64,000 bases of DNA from Halobacterium rubrum (GTDB lineage: Archaea > Halobacteriota > Halobacteria > Halobacteriales > Halobacteriaceae). The stretch lies in assembly GCF_021729015.1 (NCBI RefSeq), contig NZ_JAJQQZ010000001.1, positions 1-64,000 on the forward strand. Direction: 5' to 3'. The notes beneath the pieces were generated by a model, which ran no database searches, was not told the origin of the DNA, and saw nothing but the letters and a program-made list of their open reading frames with translations. Positions within the stretch are counted from its first letter, which is position 1; every line of letters starts with the position of its first letter. The position numbers and the translations under genes are program-made. Below are positions 26,328 through 34,974 of the stretch, one piece after another.

Positions 26328-26528
26328 ATGAGCGAGGTCTGTGACGCCTGCGGCGACGAGGTGCGGCTCGCCGGCGGCATCGCGAACATCTGGTCGAGCG
26401 AGCCGATCCGGACCGGCGGCATGACCCTGGAGTTCGCCGACGACACGGAGCACTTCCTCTGTTTCGACTGCATCGAGGAACTCCCCGACGACCCCGTCGA
26501 GGCGGACGTGGACGCGCTGAAGGGATGA
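26328..26528 (+). CDS. Small CxxC-CxxC zinc protein
   Basis: A 66-residue protein, MSEVCDACGDEVRLAGG through FLCFDCIEELPDDPVE, with two CxxC pairs expected to bind one zinc. It is of a type conserved in haloarchaea but I do not assign a family with certainty. The helicase GTG follows 31 bases after its stop, so the two may be cotranscribed. Confidence 0.65.
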   Translation: MSEVCDACGDEVRLAGGIANIWSSEPIRTGGMTLEFADDTEHFLCFDCIEELPDDPVEADVDALKG

Positions 26529-26559
26529 CGTTTTCCGCGCGGCCCGCCTGCCTCCGACA

Positions 26560-28497
26560 GTGAATCCCGAGCGCATCGTCGGGGAGTTCCCCGCCCCCGA
26601 GTTCCGGGGCGCCCAGCAGCAGGCGCTTTCGGACATCCGGGACGCGTTCGCGGCGGGGAACGACGTGGTGCTGGTGCGGGCGCCCACCGGGAGCGGGAAG
26701 AGCCTGCTCGCGCGCTCCATCATGGGGTGCGCCCGGCGGGCTGCCGACGCCAGCCCGAGCGACGCCGTCGGCGCCTACTACACGACGCCGCAGGTGAGCC
26801 AGCTCGACGACGTCGCCGAAGACGACCTGCTGGAGGACTTCAAGCTCATCCGGGGGAAGTCCAACTACACCTGCATCCTGCCCGACGAGGAGACCACGCC
26901 CGTGGACCGGGCGCCGTGCGCTCGCGAGCGAGGCTACGACTGCGCGGTGAAACACCGCTGTCCGTACTTCTCCGACCGCGCCATCGCGTCCTCCCGGGAC
27001 TTCGCGGCGATGACGCTGGCGTACTTCATGCGCACCGCCGGCAGCGAGGTCTTCAGGAAGCGCGACGTCTGCGTCGTCGACGAGGCCCACGGGCTCGCGG
27101 AGTGGGCGGAGATGTACGCGACCATCGACCTCGACGACCGGACGGTGCCGGTCTGGGAGGACGTCCGCGTCCCGGACGACCTCGACGGCGACCCCGACAG
27201 GACCGTGGACTTCGCCGAACACCTCGTTCGAGTCTGCGAGGGCGCGAAAGACGACCTGCTCGGGCAGGACGAGCTCACCGCCGAGGAGGTCGCTCGCCGG
27301 GACCGGCTCCAGGAGCTCATCTCCGAGCTGAACTGGTTCGTGGAGGACTACCGCGACCCCGAGTCGGCGACGACGTGGGTGGTGGACAGCGAGGCGCCAC
27401 GCGCCTCGGAACGGTCGAGCGGGCGGAGCCCGCGAGACGCCGACGCCGAGGCGGTCACCATCAAGCCGATGGACCCGGAGCGCTACCTCAAACACACCGT
27501 CTGGGACCGCGCGAACAGGCACGCGCTGCTCTCGGCCACGATTCTGAACAAGGAGGCGTTCTGCCGGAGCGTCGGCCTCGACCCGTCGAACGTCGCGCTC
27601 GTCGACGTCGAACACACCTTCCCCGTGGAGAACCGGCCGCTGTACGACGTGACGCAGGGGAAGATGACCTACGAGCACCGCGAGCAGACGCTGCCGAAGG
27701 TCGCCGAGACCGTCGTGCGCGCGATGGCGAACCACCCCGACGAGAAGGGCATCGTTCACGCCCACAGCTACGACATCGCGGAGAAGCTGGCGGCCCACCT
27801 CGACGACGTCGGCGTCGGCGACCGCGTGCGGACCCACGACTCGGACACCCGGGACGCCGAACTGGAGCGCTGGAAAGCCAGCGACGCCCCCGAGGTGTTC
27901 GTCTCCGTGAAGATGGAGGAGGCCCTCGACCTCGCTCACGACCTCGGGCGCTGGCAGGTGCTGTGCAAGGCGCCGTTCCTCAACACGAACGACTCCCGCG
28001 TGGCCGCGAGGCTCGCGGACGGCCAGTGGGCGTGGTACTACCGGACCGCCCTCCGAACCGTCATTCAGGCCTGCGGCCGGGTGGTGCGCGCCCCCGACGA
28101 CTACGGCGCCACCTACGTCGCCGACGCGAGCATCCTCGACCTCTTCGAGCGCGCCCGCACCGACATGCCGCCGTGGTTCGCCGACCAGGTCGACCGCATG
28201 AGCACGCCGGACCTCCCGCCCGCCGACCCCGAGGCCGCGCTCGGCGAGACAACCACGAGCGTCGAACAGGTCGAGACGTTCGACCGCTCCGACAGCGGTG
28301 ACCGGAGCGGGTCGAGGAGTGGCGGTGGCGGCAGTAGCAGTTCGGACGGGAGCGGTGGCAGCAGCAGCAAAAGCGGTGGTAGCGGTAGAAGCGGCGGCGG
28401 TGGCTCCGGCGGGGGGGCGCCCGTCGGCCGGACGACGGACTACGAGGACCGCGAGAGCAAGGGGTCGCCGGTCGCCGACGTCTGGAACACGGAGTAG
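26560..28497 (+). CDS. XPD/Rad3-like DNA helicase (copy 1)
   Basis: A 645-residue SF2 helicase of the DEAD_2 group. Walker A is APTGSGKS (residues 41-48) and the DEAH box is VVDEAHGLAEWA (about residue 174). Between them are cysteines in YTCILPDE, APCARERGYDCAVKHRCPYF, an XPD-like Fe-S cluster candidate. C-terminal motifs include LLSATIL and QACGRVVRAPDDYG. Residues about 278-293 are a coding palindromic repeat, and the last 65 residues are Ser/Gly-rich and probably disordered. GTG is the start, giving the family N-terminus EFPAPEFRGAQ. Likely role: DNA unwinding in repair. Confidence 0.9.
   Translation: MNPERIVGEFPAPEFRGAQQQALSDIRDAFAAGNDVVLVRAPTGSGKSLLARSIMGCARRAADASPSDAVGAYYTTPQVSQLDDVAEDDLLEDFKLIRGKSNYTCILPDEETTPVDRAPCARERGYDCAVKHRCPYFSDRAIASSRDFAAMTLAYFMRTAGSEVFRKRDVCVVDEAHGLAEWAEMYATIDLDDRTVPVWEDVRVPDDLDGDPDRTVDFAEHLVRVCEGAKDDLLGQDELTAEEVARRDRLQELISELNWFVEDYRDPESATTWVVDSEAPRASERSSGRSPRDADAEAVTIKPMDPERYLKHTVWDRANRHALLSATILNKEAFCRSVGLDPSNVALVDVEHTFPVENRPLYDVTQGKMTYEHREQTLPKVAETVVRAMANHPDEKGIVHAHSYDIAEKLAAHLDDVGVGDRVRTHDSDTRDAELERWKASDAPEVFVSVKMEEALDLAHDLGRWQVLCKAPFLNTNDSRVAARLADGQWAWYYRTALRTVIQACGRVVRAPDDYGATYVADASILDLFERARTDMPPWFADQVDRMSTPDLPPADPEAALGETTTSVEQVETFDRSDSGDRSGSRSGGGGSSSSDGSGGSSSKSGGSGRSGGGGSGGGAPVGRTTDYEDRESKGSPVADVWNTE
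27391..27440 (+). repeat. In-frame double-hairpin repeat in XPD-like helicase 1
   Basis: GAGGCGC-CAC-GCGCCTC (27391-27407), the linker GGAACGGTCGA, then GCGGGC-GGA-GCCCGC (27419-27433). It encodes EAPRASERSSGRSPRDA. An almost identical copy lies in the other XPD-like helicase at 55761-55810, and a related one in pheT. The insertion falls in a variable loop before the motif that starts ITIKPMDPERYL-like text. Confidence 0.85.
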
Positions 28498-28500
28498 TAG

Positions 28501-28584
28501 CTAGAAGAACGAGACGGCGTACGCGACCGACGACCCGAGCATCAGGACCGTGAGGACGATGGCGAGGTACTGCTTGCGCTCCAT
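28501..28584 (-). CDS. Tiny membrane protein (27 residues)
   Basis: A 27-residue ORF: MERKQYLAIVLTVLMLGSSV, then AYAVSFF. Charged residues are followed by one hydrophobic helix, the form of a single-span membrane peptide. The stop lies three bases from the stop of the convergent helicase. The only other evidence is that ORF ends meet cleanly and similar small proteins occur in haloarchaea. No known function. Confidence 0.5.
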   Translation of the reverse strand: MERKQYLAIVLTVLMLGSSVAYAVSFF

Positions 28585-28655
28585 GCCGTTGCGGTGTGGC
28601 TGCCGGGAGTTAGGCGTACCGGTGGGGTTTCGGACCGGGAGCCCGAAGCGCCGGT

Positions 28656-28931
28656 ATGCTCCGGACGCGACTGCTCGGCGTCGGCCTGGTGGCAGCGGGA
28701 CTGCTGCACCTCCTGGGCGCGACCCGGCTGCTGGACCTCGGCGAGACGGCGTACGGCGTCGTGCTGGACGTGGACTTCGACCCCGGGCGGACGGCCGCGT
28801 GGCGCGTGCGCGGGTTCGGCCTCCTGTTCCTCGCAGCTGGCGCGCACCTCGTCTACCACGGCCGCGTCGTCCCCCGGAGCGAAGACGGCGACAGGGACGC
28901 GGACGACGACGACGACGAGCGTGAGAACTAG
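28656..28931 (+). CDS. Two-helix membrane protein
   Basis: A 91-residue protein with two hydrophobic segments, LLGVGLVAAGLLHLLGATRLL and GFGLLFLAAGAHLVYH, and an Asp-rich C-terminal tail. No family recognised. The upstream gap is short and it ends just before a tandem 40-bp repeat shared with the taw2 3' end. Confidence 0.65.
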   Translation: MLRTRLLGVGLVAAGLLHLLGATRLLDLGETAYGVVLDVDFDPGRTAAWRVRGFGLLFLAAGAHLVYHGRVVPRSEDGDRDADDDDDEREN

Positions 28932-28938
28932 GCGACCC

Positions 28939-29022
28939 GGGCGTCGAGAGCGACCACCCCAACGTGGTCAGTCCACGCGGGCGTCGAGAGCGACCACCCC
29001 AACGTGGTCAGTCCACGCGGGC
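28939..29022. repeat. Tandem 40-bp duplication at the taw2 3' end
   Basis: Two identical 40-bp units start at about 28941 and 28981, followed by about 10 bases of a third. Each unit contains the last codons and stop of the taw2 gene plus an inverted repeat GACCAC-GTTGGG-GTGGTC. The functional end of taw2 is the first stop (29008-29010); the second unit lies downstream as a duplicate tail. Confidence 0.85.
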
Positions 29023-30036
29023 GTCGAGGACGACGTGGAAGACGCCCTCGCTGTGTGACTTCACGCGGCGCCGGTCCAGCACCTCGACTTCGCGGCCGGC
29101 GCGCTCGCAGCCCTCGCGCAGGCGGCCGAGCGGGCGGTCCCAGAGTTCGGCCTCGGGGACGGCGGCGTGGACGTGGACGGTGCCGCCGGGTTCGAGGGCG
29201 TCGAGGGCGGCGGCGAGGTAGCCGGGGTCCTCGCCCGCGACCGGGCCGCCGAGCGCGTCGTAGTAGCCCATAACGACGCGGTCGGCCGACGCCTCGACCT
29301 CGCGGCAGTCGCCGAGGACGGCGTCCAGATTCCCGGCGACGTCGTTGAGCTGGGCGTTCTCCACGAGGAACCGGAAGGCGGTGGGGTTCTTCTCGACGGC
29401 TGTGACGGCAGCGCCGGCGCGCGCCATCGGGAGCGCGAAGTAGCCGACGCCGGCGAACATGTCCAGCACGCGCTCGTCGGCTTCGACGGCGTCGCCCATC
29501 CGGGCGCGCTCGGCCTTGTTGCCGGGCGAGAACATGACCTCGGCGAGGTCCAGCGCGTACCGGGTGCCGTGCTCGACGTGGACGGTCTCGGTGTCGCCGG
29601 CGCCCGCGACGACCGAGACATCGGGTTCGCGGTGTTCGCCGTCGACGCCGTCGCCGCGGTCGAGGACGGTGTCTGCCTCGCCGTGGAGGTCCAGCAGCGC
29701 GTCGCCGACCTCGTGGGGGTGGGGGCAGTCGGTGAAGTCCGCGAGAATCACGCTGCCGAGCACCGCCCACGAGGACGGCGCGCGGTCGCGTTCGGCGTCG
29801 GTCCAGCCGCGCTCCCGCAGCAGGTCGCCGAGGTCGGGGGCACGGGGGTCCGGGTCGTCCTGGGCGATGGCGCGCTCGAACGGGACCTCGTCGGGTTCCT
29901 CGGTCACCGGGAGTTCGACGTGGTCGTCGTCGTGCTCCCGTACCTTCCGCCGGTCGTCGTAGACGCCCTCGGCCTCCAGGCCGTCGATGACGGTCTGGCT
30001 GTCGGGCTTCGGGACGACGACGGCGAGGCTACGCAT
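29008..30036 (-). CDS. taw2: tRNA-Phe wyosine aminocarboxypropyltransferase Taw2 (TYW2-like)
   Basis: A 342-residue SAM enzyme of the Trm5/TYW2 family. The segment MFSPGNKAERARMG (168-181), rather than the FSPR of Trm5, and DMFAGVGYFALPMARAG (192-208) with VEKNPTAFRFLVEN point to Taw2, which transfers the aminocarboxypropyl group of SAM onto 4-demethylwyosine at position 37 of tRNA-Phe. A Trm5-type methyltransferase is the alternative. The ATG overlaps the end of the upstream NMD3-like gene by eight bases, implying one operon. Confidence 0.75.
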   Translation of the reverse strand: MRSLAVVVPKPDSQTVIDGLEAEGVYDDRRKVREHDDDHVELPVTEEPDEVPFERAIAQDDPDPRAPDLGDLLRERGWTDAERDRAPSSWAVLGSVILADFTDCPHPHEVGDALLDLHGEADTVLDRGDGVDGEHREPDVSVVAGAGDTETVHVEHGTRYALDLAEVMFSPGNKAERARMGDAVEADERVLDMFAGVGYFALPMARAGAAVTAVEKNPTAFRFLVENAQLNDVAGNLDAVLGDCREVEASADRVVMGYYDALGGPVAGEDPGYLAAALDALEPGGTVHVHAAVPEAELWDRPLGRLREGCERAGREVEVLDRRRVKSHSEGVFHVVLDARVD

Positions 30037-31132
30037 CGGGGAGGACGTGGAGGCCGGCCCGGGATTTGAGCGCCGGCACCGTCGACGCGTCTGGGTCGAC
30101 GTAGTCCGGCCGGGGCACGGTCTCGGCCTCGTAGGTCTCCGGGTCGAGAATCTGGATGGAGGCGTCGTCCTCGGCCGTGACGACGGTCGCCTCCGTGGCG
30201 TCCTCGACGGAGCCGAGTTTGCGGGCGTCCGGGCTGTCGCCGTCCTCGAAGCTGGCCTCGTAGGGTTCGCCCGTGGTCACGCGGACGCCCTTGAGGTTGC
30301 CGTGGTTCGACCGCACGAGCACCGGGCCGCCGTCGTCGTCGGCGAGGTCCACGACGTCTCCGGGCGTGAACTCGGGGAGGCGGACGGCGTACGTCACCCG
30401 GTAGACCTCGTTGCCGTCGTCGTCCTCCGTGATGAGCGTCTCGTGGTCCTCGAAGCCGCCGCCGAACTCCTCGACGAGCTTCCGGGCGAGCTTGAGCCCG
30501 ATCTTCGTCGTGGAGACCTTGATGTCGATGCCGGACTCGGCCGGCGATATCTCGGTGACGAACGCCTCCCGGTCGCCGGTGTCCTCGAGGTCGCCGACGA
30601 TGCGGTGGGCGAGCTCGGTGGCTCGCTCGGTCTCCTCGCTGGTCGGGTCCCGGCCCACGGCCCGCACCTGCACTGTCGAGGCGTACGACTCCCCGGCGAT
30701 GCGGCCACAGCGCGTGCACGTCTGGCGGCTCACCTTCACCGTGACGGTGACCTGCTCGGTCCGGTGGGTGTCCCGGACGACGCCCGTGAACGTCGCGTGC
30801 ATCCGGACGGTGTTGTCGTCGAGTTTCTCCGGGCGGACCTCCCAGTCGACGTCCTCGGCCTCGAGGTGGACGCCCAGCGCCTCCGTCGTCTCCGCGACGG
30901 CGACGTCGACGTAGTCGTCGGCGCCGACGTCCACCCAGCGGTTCCCGCGGTGGACGGCCCCGCAGCGCGCGCACACCATCACCTCGATGGTGTCGGGAGC
31001 GTCCACGAGGTCGAAGTCCTCGAAGTAGCAGGCGTCGCACAGCGACTGCTCGCGGCGCGTCGCGCCGCTCCCGCCGCCCGCCTCGACGGGGTCTCCACAC
31101 TGCGGGCAGAAGCTACTGCCTGCGTCGGTCAT
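30029..31132 (-). CDS. NMD3-family protein
   Basis: A 367-residue homologue of the eukaryotic 60S export adaptor NMD3. The N-terminus has zinc pairs CPQCGDP, LCDACYF, MVCARCGAVH and, later, QTCTRCGRIAGESY, followed by the NMD3 core with the DIKVSTTKIGLKLARKLVEEFGG stretch in two parts. Archaea lack a nucleus, so a role in large-subunit maturation is probable. ATG 31132 is supported by a CTTAAC TATA-like box (minus strand, near 31156-31163) about 25 bp upstream. Confidence 0.9.
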   Translation of the reverse strand: MTDAGSSFCPQCGDPVEAGGGSGATRREQSLCDACYFEDFDLVDAPDTIEVMVCARCGAVHRGNRWVDVGADDYVDVAVAETTEALGVHLEAEDVDWEVRPEKLDDNTVRMHATFTGVVRDTHRTEQVTVTVKVSRQTCTRCGRIAGESYASTVQVRAVGRDPTSEETERATELAHRIVGDLEDTGDREAFVTEISPAESGIDIKVSTTKIGLKLARKLVEEFGGGFEDHETLITEDDDGNEVYRVTYAVRLPEFTPGDVVDLADDDGGPVLVRSNHGNLKGVRVTTGEPYEASFEDGDSPDARKLGSVEDATEATVVTAEDDASIQILDPETYEAETVPRPDYVDPDASTVPALKSRAGLHVLPDA

Positions 31133-31315
31133 GCCCCCGGATAGCGCGCGGAGGCTGTTAAGTACCCCGTCACGGCCTCGGGACACCGCTCACTGGACGG
31201 CGGCGGTAACGAGCACCCACCAGCACCGGGCAGCGCCCCGCCGGCGCCCGCCATTTTCACTTTCAGTCTGGTGTATACGAGGCTTTATGGGTGGGCCCGC
31301 ACAAGCAGGAGGTAC

Positions 31316-32347
31316 ATGCCCGAAGCAGACCTCGAGGAACTCCCCGGTGTGGGGCCCGCGACCGCAGAGAAACTCCGCGAGAACGGCTTCGACTCCTTCC
31401 AGAGTCTCGCCGTCGCCAACAGCGCCGAGCTGTCGAACACCGCCGACGTCGGCGAGAGCACCGCCGCCGACGTCATCCAGGCCGCCCGCGACGCCGCCGA
31501 CGTCGGCGGCTTCGAGACGGGCTCGACCGTCCTCGAGCGCCGCGAGGAGATCGGGAAGCTCACGTGGAACATCCCCGAGGTCGACGACCTCCTCGGCGGT
31601 GGCGTCGAGACACAGTCCATCACCGAGGTGTACGGCGAGTTCGGCGCCGGGAAATCCCAGGTCACCCACCAGCTCGCGGTGAACGTCCAGCTCCCCACCG
31701 AGCACGGCGGCCTCCACGGCCGCGCCGTCTTCATCGACTCCGAGGACACGTTCCGCCCGGAGCGCATCGACGACATGGTACGTGGCCTCCCCGAGGAGAA
31801 ACTCGAGGCCGCGATGGAGGCCCACGAGGTCGAGGGGAGCGTCGACGACGACGAGGCCCTCACGGAGCTCGTCGAGGCGTTCCTCGACAAGATCCACGTC
31901 GCGAAGGGCTTCAACTCCAACCACCAGATGCTGCTCGCCGAGAAGGCCAGCGACATCGCCAGCGAGTACGAGGACAGCGACTGGCCGGTACGAACCCTCG
32001 TCGTGGACTCCCTGACCGCACACTTCCGCGCCGAGTACGTCGGCCGCGGCGAACTCGCCGACCGACAGCAGAAGCTCAACAAGCACCTCCACGACCTCGA
32101 GAAGGTCGGGAACCTCTACAACGCCGCCGTCGTCGTCACCAACCAGGTGCAGTCGAACCCGGACGCGTTCTTCGGTGACCCGACCAAGCCCATCGGTGGC
32201 AACATCCTCGGCCACAAGTCCACGTTCCGGATGTACCTCCGGAAGTCCAAGAACGACAAGCGCATCGTGAAGCTCGTCGACGCGCCGAACCTCGCGGACG
32301 GCGAGGCCGTGATGCGCGTGCAGGACGGCGGTCTCAAGCCCGAGTAG
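31316..32347 (+). CDS. radA: DNA repair and recombination protein RadA
   Basis: A 343-residue archaeal RecA/Rad51 recombinase that forms filaments on single-stranded DNA. It has an N-terminal helix-hairpin-helix domain ([16 protein letters not shown]), Walker A GEFGAGKS (107-114), [16 protein letters not shown] with Walker B, and the L2-region [23 protein letters not shown]. No intein is present. ATG 31316 is preceded by the strong Shine-Dalgarno GGAGGT, and ctttatg near 31283-31289 may be its TATA box, so this mRNA has a leader, unlike many neighbours. Confidence 0.97.
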   Translation: MPEADLEELPGVGPATAEKLRENGFDSFQSLAVANSAELSNTADVGESTAADVIQAARDAADVGGFETGSTVLERREEIGKLTWNIPEVDDLLGGGVETQSITEVYGEFGAGKSQVTHQLAVNVQLPTEHGGLHGRAVFIDSEDTFRPERIDDMVRGLPEEKLEAAMEAHEVEGSVDDDEALTELVEAFLDKIHVAKGFNSNHQMLLAEKASDIASEYEDSDWPVRTLVVDSLTAHFRAEYVGRGELADRQQKLNKHLHDLEKVGNLYNAAVVVTNQVQSNPDAFFGDPTKPIGGNILGHKSTFRMYLRKSKNDKRIVKLVDAPNLADGEAVMRVQDGGLKPE

Positions 32348-32379
32348 CGCCGCAGAGTCCGAACGTCGCCTGCCCACTC

Positions 32380-32784
32380 CTACCCGTTCTCGACGGCGTC
32401 CAGTGCCGTCTGGCGTTTGGCCACGACGTCGTCGATGCGGGCTTTCTTGTCCTCCGGGTCTTCGAGGTCCCGGAGCCAGTAGAGGCTCGCGTAGAACTCG
32501 ACGAGCGCACCGACCTCGCGCTCCGAGAGCCGGCCGAGATCGTCGGCGTTCGCCTCGTAGACGACCGGCACGTCGACGGCCGTCGTCACCCCCTCGTAGT
32601 CGCCCGCCTCGACGAGGTCGTCGACGTAGTCCAGCGACCGGAGTTCGTGCGTGAGTGCGACGCGGAGCCGGCGGGTCGCCGCGCGCTGGCGCCGCCAGAA
32701 GACGAAGTACGAGCCGGCGGCCGTGGCGACGGCGCCGACGAGCGCGCCGAGCACGAACCCCGGAGCTGTCGACGGGACGGTCAC
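32380..32784 (-). CDS. Membrane-anchored hypothetical protein
   Basis: A 134-residue protein. One N-terminal transmembrane helix (APGFVLGALVGAVATAAGSYFVF) is followed by WRRQ and a cytoplasmic helical domain with LTHELRSLDYVDDLVEAG and LVEFYASLYWLRDLEDPEDK. No family is known to me. The start is GTG 32784, as no ATG lies near the helix. Convergent with radA. Confidence 0.7.
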   Translation of the reverse strand: MTVPSTAPGFVLGALVGAVATAAGSYFVFWRRQRAATRRLRVALTHELRSLDYVDDLVEAGDYEGVTTAVDVPVVYEANADDLGRLSEREVGALVEFYASLYWLRDLEDPEDKKARIDDVVAKRQTALDAVENG

Positions 32785-32833
32785 ACCGGCGGTAGCCGGC
32801 GAGCACGGAAAAACTGTGGGCGGCGCGGAGCGG

Positions 32834-33256
32834 TCAGTCCTCGGTGGTCGTCTGGTCGACCTCGTCGGCCTCGCCGGCGTAGATCTCCGCGCCGTCCTGC
32901 ACGACCTTCTCGGAGAGCACCGCGCACTTGATTCGCATCGGCGTCACCTCGACGCCGAGCATGTCGAGGACGTCGTCGCGGTCCAGTTCGTCCACCTCGT
33001 CGAGCGTCATCCCCGGCAGCTTCTCGGAGAGCATGCTCGCCGACGCCTGACTGATGGCACAGCCCTCGCCGCGGAACGCCACCCGCTCGATGGTCTCCCC
33101 GTCGTCGCGGAGTTCGACGTCGAACTCGAGTTCGTCGCCACACGAGGGGTTGTAGCCCTCGTGGGAGAACGTCGGCTCGGGGAGTTCGCCCTGGTTCCGG
33201 GGGTTGCGGTAGTGGTCGAGAATCTGCTGCCGGTACATGTCCGAGCCCATACTCAT
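32834..33256 (-). CDS. sufU: Fe-S cluster scaffold SufU/IscU-like
   Basis: A 140-residue scaffold protein beginning MSMGSDMYRQQILDHYRNPRNQG. The conserved sulfur- and metal-binding cysteines are in NPSCGDELEF, GEGCAISQASASMLSEKLPG and MRIKCAVLSEKV, the U-type scaffold pattern. It accepts sulfur from SufS, whose gene ends 62 bp upstream on the same strand. ATG 33256 is preferred because CGCTTTTACG lies about 30 bp upstream; ATG 33250 is possible. Confidence 0.92.
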   Translation of the reverse strand: MSMGSDMYRQQILDHYRNPRNQGELPEPTFSHEGYNPSCGDELEFDVELRDDGETIERVAFRGEGCAISQASASMLSEKLPGMTLDEVDELDRDDVLDMLGVEVTPMRIKCAVLSEKVVQDGAEIYAGEADEVDQTTTED

Positions 33257-33318
33257 CTTGTGTCCGGGTACGGCTGAGCGGCGTAAAAGCGTTCCGCGAG
33301 TCGGCGTCAGGGCGTCCG

Positions 33319-34563
33319 CTACGCGAAGATGTCGCGGGCTTCGTCGACGGCGTCGACGAGCGCGTCGACCTCCTCGCGAGTGTTGTAGAGGTAGAACGAC
33401 GCGCGAGCGGACGCGGCGACCCCGAGCGTGTCGTGCAGGGGCTGCGTACAGTGGTCGCCGGCGCGGATGGCGACCCCGTAGTCGTTCAGAATCGAGGAGA
33501 GGTCGTGGGCGTGGATGCCGTCGACGTTGAACGACACGACGGCGCCACGGTCGTCGCCTGGCGGCCCGTAGACGTCGACGTCGCCGGTCTCCGTGAGGCG
33601 GTCGTAGGCGTACTCCGTGAGTTCCTCCTCGTGGGCCTGAATCGCCTCCATGCCGACGTCCTCGATGTAGTCGACGGCCTCGGCGAGCGCGACGCCCTGC
33701 GCGATGACCGGCGTCCCGGCCTCGAATTTCCACGGCAGGTCGTTCCACGTCGAGTCCTCGTACGTGACCTTCTTGATCATCATGCCGCCGTAGAGGTACG
33801 GCTCCATCGCTTCGAGGAGGTGCCGTTTGCCGTAGAGGCAGCCGATGCCCGTCGGGCCGAGCATCTTGTGCCCGGAGAACGCGTAGAAGTCGGCGTCGAT
33901 CTCCTGAACGTCGACGGGCCGCGTCGGCGCGGCCTGCGCGCCGTCCACGAAGATGAACGCGTCGTGGTCGTGGGCGATGTCGGCGAGGTCGCCGACGGGG
34001 TTGACGGTGCCCAGCGTGTTCGAGACGTGGACGACGTTCACCAGCTGGGTGTCCTCCGTGATCATCTCCGCGGCGGCGTCCATGTCGAGGTAGCCCTCGT
34101 CCGTGATGGGGATGTACTTCACCTCGGCGCCGGTCTTCTCGGCGACCTGCTGCCACGTCACGAGGCTGGCGTGGTGCTCCATCTGCGTCAGCACGACCTC
34201 GTCGCCCGGCCCGAGCTCGTTCAGCCCCCACGCGAACGCCACGAGATTCTCCGCCTCGGTGGTGTTCTTCGTGAACACCATCTCCTCGCGGTCCTCGCCG
34301 CCCACGAACTCCGCGAGCTTGTCGTGGGCGTCCTCGTAGGCGACAGAGGCCTCCTGACTGAGTTCGTGGAGGCCGCGGTGGACGTTCGAGTTGTACCGCC
34401 GGTAGTAGTCCGCGATGGCGTCGACGACCTGGTCCGGCGTCTGCGACGTGGCGGCGTTGTCCAGGTAGACGAGGTCCCGGCCGTCCGCGACCTCCCGCTC
34501 CAGAATCGGGAAGTCCGCCCGTATCGCTTCGACGTCGAGCGGCGCCTGCTCGGTTGCTTCCAT
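33319..34563 (-). CDS. sufS: Cysteine desulfurase SufS
   Basis: A 414-residue PLP enzyme that removes sulfur from cysteine for Fe-S assembly. Visible are the N-terminal VYLDNAATSQTPDQVVDAI, the PLP lysine in AFSGHKMLGPTGIGCLYG, VVSFNVDGIHAHDLSSIL, and the sulfur-carrying cysteine in RAGDHCTQPLHD (C372), followed by ARASFYLYNTREEVD. Length is normal. It precedes sufU, its probable partner. Confidence 0.96.
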   Translation of the reverse strand: MEATEQAPLDVEAIRADFPILEREVADGRDLVYLDNAATSQTPDQVVDAIADYYRRYNSNVHRGLHELSQEASVAYEDAHDKLAEFVGGEDREEMVFTKNTTEAENLVAFAWGLNELGPGDEVVLTQMEHHASLVTWQQVAEKTGAEVKYIPITDEGYLDMDAAAEMITEDTQLVNVVHVSNTLGTVNPVGDLADIAHDHDAFIFVDGAQAAPTRPVDVQEIDADFYAFSGHKMLGPTGIGCLYGKRHLLEAMEPYLYGGMMIKKVTYEDSTWNDLPWKFEAGTPVIAQGVALAEAVDYIEDVGMEAIQAHEEELTEYAYDRLTETGDVDVYGPPGDDRGAVVSFNVDGIHAHDLSSILNDYGVAIRAGDHCTQPLHDTLGVAASARASFYLYNTREEVDALVDAVDEARDIFA

Positions 34564-34650
34564 TACCCCGAGCTAGGGAGGGAGGCCACTACTGTTCTTC
34601 GGTGGACCAAAACCCGGCCGCTATCCGTGACACCCCAAGAATCAGCGCCG

Positions 34651-34974
34651 TCAGAGCCGCACGAACTGCGCGTGGACGGTGTCCTCGAGGTCGAGGACGT
34701 TCGCCTCGTCGACGAACCCGGCGTCGATGGCGAGGTCGACGACCGCTTCCCCGACGAGGTTCCCGACGTTCGCGGCCGCCAGCGACTCGCGGACGGCCTC
34801 CGGCGAGGCCACCTCGCCGCCGTAGAACTCCTCGTTGACGGTGAACTCGAGGTCGCCGTTGTCGTAGGTCTCACCGAGCACGTCCCGGTCGCAGGCCGCG
34901 ACCAGCAGCCCGCGCTCGGTCTCCCGCTCGGCCAGCACCATCGACGGCCCCGCCTCCGGCCCGGACGTCGTCAT
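34651..34974 (-). CDS. DUF424 family protein
   Basis: A 107-residue protein of the archaeal DUF424 family: MVLAERETERGLLVAACD, TYDNGDLEFTVNEEFYGG, and the closing VLDLEDTVHAQFVRL. Members are small and widespread in archaea with no settled function, often beside translation genes. The ATG overlaps the stop of the TPR gene (ATGA), so the two are translationally coupled. Confidence 0.85.
   Translation of the reverse strand: MTTSGPEAGPSMVLAERETERGLLVAACDRDVLGETYDNGDLEFTVNEEFYGGEVASPEAVRESLAAANVGNLVGEAVVDLAIDAGFVDEANVLDLEDTVHAQFVRL

Noticed and set aside
28939-29022. Tandem repeat as a CRISPR array
   Set aside because: Only two units in direct contact, no spacers, and no cas genes in the window.
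33319-34563. SufS appeared to lack its active cysteine
   Set aside because: A first glance at the ARAS region suggested a loss, but the sulfur-carrying cysteine is the one in AGDHCTQPL (C372) and is present.
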